A stretch of 64,000 bases of DNA from Lophius americanus (lineage: Eukaryota > Chordata > Actinopteri > Lophiiformes > Lophiidae), in the NCBI GenBank assembly GCA_037951165.1, contig JBBDHG010000098.1:2277501-2341500 (forward strand). The letters are read 5' to 3'. The notes under the pieces are model-generated. The model was not told where the DNA came from and did not search any database. It worked only from the letters and a program-made list of their open reading frames with translations. Of this stretch, positions 61,085 through 64,000 are shown in pieces. Made by a program: the position numbers and the translations under genes. Numbering within the stretch: the first letter of the stretch is position 1; the number at the start of each line of letters is the position of its first letter.

Positions 61085-61460
61085 ATTCATATCCCGGAAA
61101 AGTCAGCACTATTATGGAATCCTCATCGCCACCGCAGACCCTTCACATTTACACGATAAATCAAAACCATGTCATGGATCATTTTCTAATTTTATACCCA
61201 CATAGACCTTAGTGAGAGGAAGAACTGGAATTATTTTGGGAAAGGTCAGTTGCATATTTCTGACCCTAGGGGCAGTTTTTATGTCCAAATGTTTACGGGC
61301 TGTAATTTCACAACACAAGGTCCGAAATAGTTCAAATTTGGGGGAAGGGAATCGACTCAGATCTCTCGTATATATCATATTTGAATCTAATAGTTTGTGT
61401 TCTACTCAGTAGAAGCAGATTTATTTTTAACGAAATTACTGTTTTCTGGACAGAACATCC
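61085..61460 (+). repeat. Copy 10 of the unnamed dispersed repeat family
   Basis: 'CACCGCAGACCCTTCACATT', 'TCATGGATCATTTTCTAATT', 'TATACCCACATAGACCTTAG', 'GGAATTATTTTGGGAAAGGT' and 'ATATTTCTGACCCTAGGGGC' follow the family order closely. Confidence 0.75.
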
Positions 61461-61696
61461 TTACCGTTTGTCTGAATTCCTCCAAACATGGAAACCACCT
61501 GATTTTTATTTTTAGTCTTATTAATTCATGTAAAGATAAAAAAAAAAAGTAATAAAAGGCCATTTATAGTTTATTGCTTTCATTATTCGTTAAAGTTATG
61601 GAGAATATGCTTTTAACGCTTTAACACTTTACCTCATACACACAGGATACGTTCATTTTCTGTCTTTGATGGATTCTTAGGGATTACACAGCTAGT
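61461..61696. other. Spacer before the hAT element
   Basis: AT-rich, with a short A run at about 61,539. Nothing recognised. Confidence 0.4.
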
Positions 61697-61704
61697 ATCT
61701 AGAG
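61697..61704. repeat. Target-site duplication, left (8 bp)
   Basis: ATCTAGAG, matching the hAT preference NTCTAGAN. The right copy is ATCTAGAC (63,913-63,920), 7 of 8 bases identical. Confidence 0.75.
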
Positions 61705-63912
61705 CACAGCTACTCAACAGTCAACCTTATTTCGTGGTCCCCCGACATGCCTGGTTACGAATGTGTGATTATTGTTGCGGAAGCTATCAGACGGACAAAA
61801 AAAAGGAGATGCGCAACGACAGTAACACATTCCAACACTGACAACAAAACCTAAGCATTCTTATACAGAGTCCGGGGTGAAACGCTCGCACTTTTGTCTC
61901 ATTACCATGAGAGGTCATCTGTCAAGGCGGCTTAATATTTTGCACCTTAATTAATGATGGCGACAAAGAAAAAGGAAAGTGGAGGACAAAAACAGGGTTT
62001 TCAACCCTGCGTGGGAAATTGAATTTTCTTTTACGGAGATACATGGGAAACCAATGTGTCTCATATGTCAAAAAACAATTGCTGTGTCCGAGCGAGCAAA
62101 TCTACAACGCCACCACAAACAGCTTCTCCCGGAGTTCAAAGATGCGTATCCGCCTGACAGCGATCTAAGGAAAAAACAAAATCCAAACGTTGCTAGGTGG
62201 GTTTGAAGCTCAGCAATCCATGTTCCGCATCGTTGTTAAAAGCAGCGACAACATCACTGAGGCCTCGTTCAAAATTGCCCTGGAATATTGCGAAAGCCGA
62301 GAAGCCGGCTACAGAGGAGGAATTTCTCAAAAAACATTTGTGGAATGTGCGGAATCACTATTTTCAGAATTGAAGAACAAGAACAACATCATCGGATGGA
62401 TCTCAAAGCTGCAGTTGTCTGGTTCAACCGTGACCAGGAGAGTAGAGGTCATTTCAGAGGATCTCTTTTCACAGTTGCTAAAAGACATTGAAAGTGCAGA
62501 GTAGCATTGGATGAATCCACCAACCAGCTTGTAGTCTGGGCGCGCTTTCTCAAAGGGGACAACTTTGGCGAGCAAATGCCGGCTTTGCTACCACTAACAG
62601 GGCAAACACTTGGAGAGGACATTCACTCTGCAGTGATGAGTTTTTTTCACGGACCAGGCAAATGCATCAACTTAAACACGCATTCAAACACAGACCGTTC
62701 CGTTCACTGGTGGTTTTCAAAGTGCATACACCGACTTGGCAATGCATGCGGAGGTCCGGTGGCTAAGTCACGGAAAGGTACTTGATCGCTACAAGGAACT
62801 GCTACCAGCTGTACGCATAGAAGGGCCGATGTGATTTACTGTCAGCCCTGGAAGATGACACATTCATGCACAACACGGCATTTCTTACTGATATAACGCA
62901 TCACTTGAATTCACTCAATCTCAAGCTTGAAGGGAAACAAAAAGTTCTGACGATGATGATGAATGATGTGGCTGCATTTGAGTCCAAACTGAGCCTGTTT
63001 GAGCAGCAGCTTGAGGAAGGAAATTTCCCACACTTTCCTGTTCTACAGTCCCAAGTGTCACAGTCAGGTTCATTTTCAGCCGCCCCTTACTGCGCCTACG
63101 TCACACAACTGAAAGAGGAATTCTTCTCCGGGTTCGCGGACATTAAGACCTTGAAACCCACGCTGGCATTCACAGAGAATCCGTTTCCTTGTGACGTACA
63201 GGCTACTTCAGTCTCTGTCACACCTGTGCAATTTGGAGTCAAAAGGACTGTGTTTGAGGAACAACCCATAGAGCTGCAGCACAACAACATCCTCAAAGGA
63301 AGACACAAAGGAGGAGATTCTGGAGATCCAGTGTTCTGAAAAACACATACTGCATTAATCCGGTGTGCTCAGAGAATCCTGACCTGCTTTGGATCTACTT
63401 ATGTGCGTGAAAGCTCCTTCTCCGCCATGGGAATAATGAAATCAAAGCAGCGTTCCCGTCTAACTGACAGTGATTTGGCAGACTATCTCAGAGCAGCTAC
63501 GACTGAGCAACAACCAGATCTGAATGTACTTGTGAAAACCATTCAGACTCAGAGCTCTGACTAGGAAAAAGAAACAATTGTTATTGTTATTGTTATCGTT
63601 ATTCATATTTTTGTTCCATATTCAATGATGTGCTGCAAACTTTATTAATGTAATCAATGTGAAAACCATTCACTCCAGTGCAAATAAAACGTCTCCTTGA
63701 CCGACACTTGACCTCTTTGGAAACGCAGTCACTACATTTGTTACTCAAATTGACAATATTTGTTAAATATTCCATGATACTTTGGAATGCCTTACAAATG
63801 ACAGCATAGTAAACAGCAGTAGTAAATACAGTGAATAAAATGGTACAAATATATGTTGCACCTGTAGTGGTTTAAATGTGGCCCTCCTGGCCTCTAAAGT
63901 TAAGTTCCCCTG
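61705..63912 (+). mobile_element. hAT-family DNA transposon, defective, 2,208 bp
   Basis: Bounded by 8-bp NTCTAGAN duplications at 61,697 and 63,913. The left end CACAGCTACTCAACAGT and the inverted right end CAGGGGAACTTAACTTT agree at about 11 of 17 positions. The interior carries a broken BED-finger/hAT transposase (see the next entry). A hAT element cannot move itself without a full transposase. Confidence 0.8.
61957..63564 (+). pseudogene. hAT transposase pseudogene (GTF2IRD2-like/ZBED-type transposase family)
   Basis: The start ATG (61,957) is followed by a frameshift after about eight codons. Then NRVFNPAWE, FTEIHGKPMCLICQKTIAVS and LQRHHKQLLPEF show a BED-type finger with the Cys pair and one His, but the last His seems lost. 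TFVECAESLFSELKNKNNI, RRVEVISEDLFSQLLKDIES, a stop at 62,502-62,504, then LDESTNQLVVWARFLKGDNF and MSFFHGPGKC are the N-terminal catalytic part. The central catalytic block (second Asp and the following Cys/His region) is deleted. AEVRWLSHGKVLDRYKELLP and AFLTDITHHLNSLNLKLEGK continue, and the C-terminal dimerisation part (ILTCFGSTYV, SFSAMGIMKSKQRSRLTDSD) runs to a TAG at 63,562. The family is used repeatedly in domesticated vertebrate genes, but this copy is dead. Confidence 0.85.
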
Positions 63913-63920
63913 ATCTAGAC
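63913..63920. repeat. Target-site duplication, right (8 bp)
   Basis: ATCTAGAC directly follows the right end CCCCTG of the hAT element. Confidence 0.75.
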
Positions 63921-64000
63921 TTTGGTATTATAATATCTTCCTATTGAGACATTCTGTGACAAATTGCAAGTCAGTATGTAGAATTTACCATTTGGATATT

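Larger units (their letters stand above)
12193..64000 (+). other. tmem178b: Putative tmem178b intron 1 (continues beyond the window)
   Basis: The exon 1 donor is at 12,193. I looked for the next exon (expected to carry the ERCTYIKYH.. and ITKTI.QDEWH.. motifs) and did not see it, nor any other convincing gene. TMEM178B has a very long first intron in other vertebrates, so this is the simplest reading. A short exon could have been missed by eye. Confidence 0.55.

Noticed and set aside
1..64000. CRISPR array, prophage, operons or bacterial defence genes
   Set aside because: Split genes and fish-type repeats show a eukaryotic genome; the tandem arrays lack the repeat-spacer structure of CRISPR.

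Overview
The window looks like vertebrate nuclear DNA, most probably from a ray-finned (teleost, likely spiny-rayed) fish. The evidence is split genes with GT-AG introns, a CpG-rich first exon, AT-rich non-coding DNA full of microsatellites, and fish-type repeats: LINE tails, tRNA-headed SINEs, a Tc1-like deletion derivative and a hAT element. Two protein-coding loci could be recognised, both on the + strand. Most of the long open frames elsewhere are repeats or chance.

Layout. 1-4,550: intergenic DNA with two LINE remnants in opposite orientation (about 235-640 on + and 1,577-3,330 on -). 4,557-6,251: a complete six-exon gene for a CFAP20-family protein (193 residues), with a poly(A) signal at 6,392. 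6,841-7,420: a 20-bp minisatellite that stays exactly in register. 8,700-11,500: dispersed repeats. 11,560-12,230: a CpG-rich promoter region and first coding exon that match tmem178b (exon 1 at 11,811-12,192). No later tmem178b exon was found, so 12,193-64,000 is best read as the first part of a very long intron 1, as expected for this gene in other vertebrates.

The putative intron holds microsatellites and minisatellites, most strikingly a 0.9-kb 12/21-bp array at 48,512-49,412 that is open in more than one frame on both strands. It also holds two kinds of tRNA-headed SINE, an RTE-like reverse transcriptase tail (32,300-32,740, -), a 408-bp Tc1-like deletion derivative (33,764-34,171) and a 2.2-kb hAT transposon with recognisable ends and target-site duplication but a broken transposase (61,705-63,912). 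About ten diverged copies of one dispersed repeat family that I could not name are scattered from 8.7 to 61.5 kb.

The two genes share no obvious pathway. CFAP20 proteins act in ciliary and centriolar microtubules, while TMEM178-type proteins are four-pass membrane proteins of the claudin/PMP22 superfamily. No operon, CRISPR array, phage or microbial defence system is present. The most unusual items are the diverged CFAP20 paralogue with a replaced C-terminal tail, the unnamed repeat family, and the two coding-compatible minisatellites.
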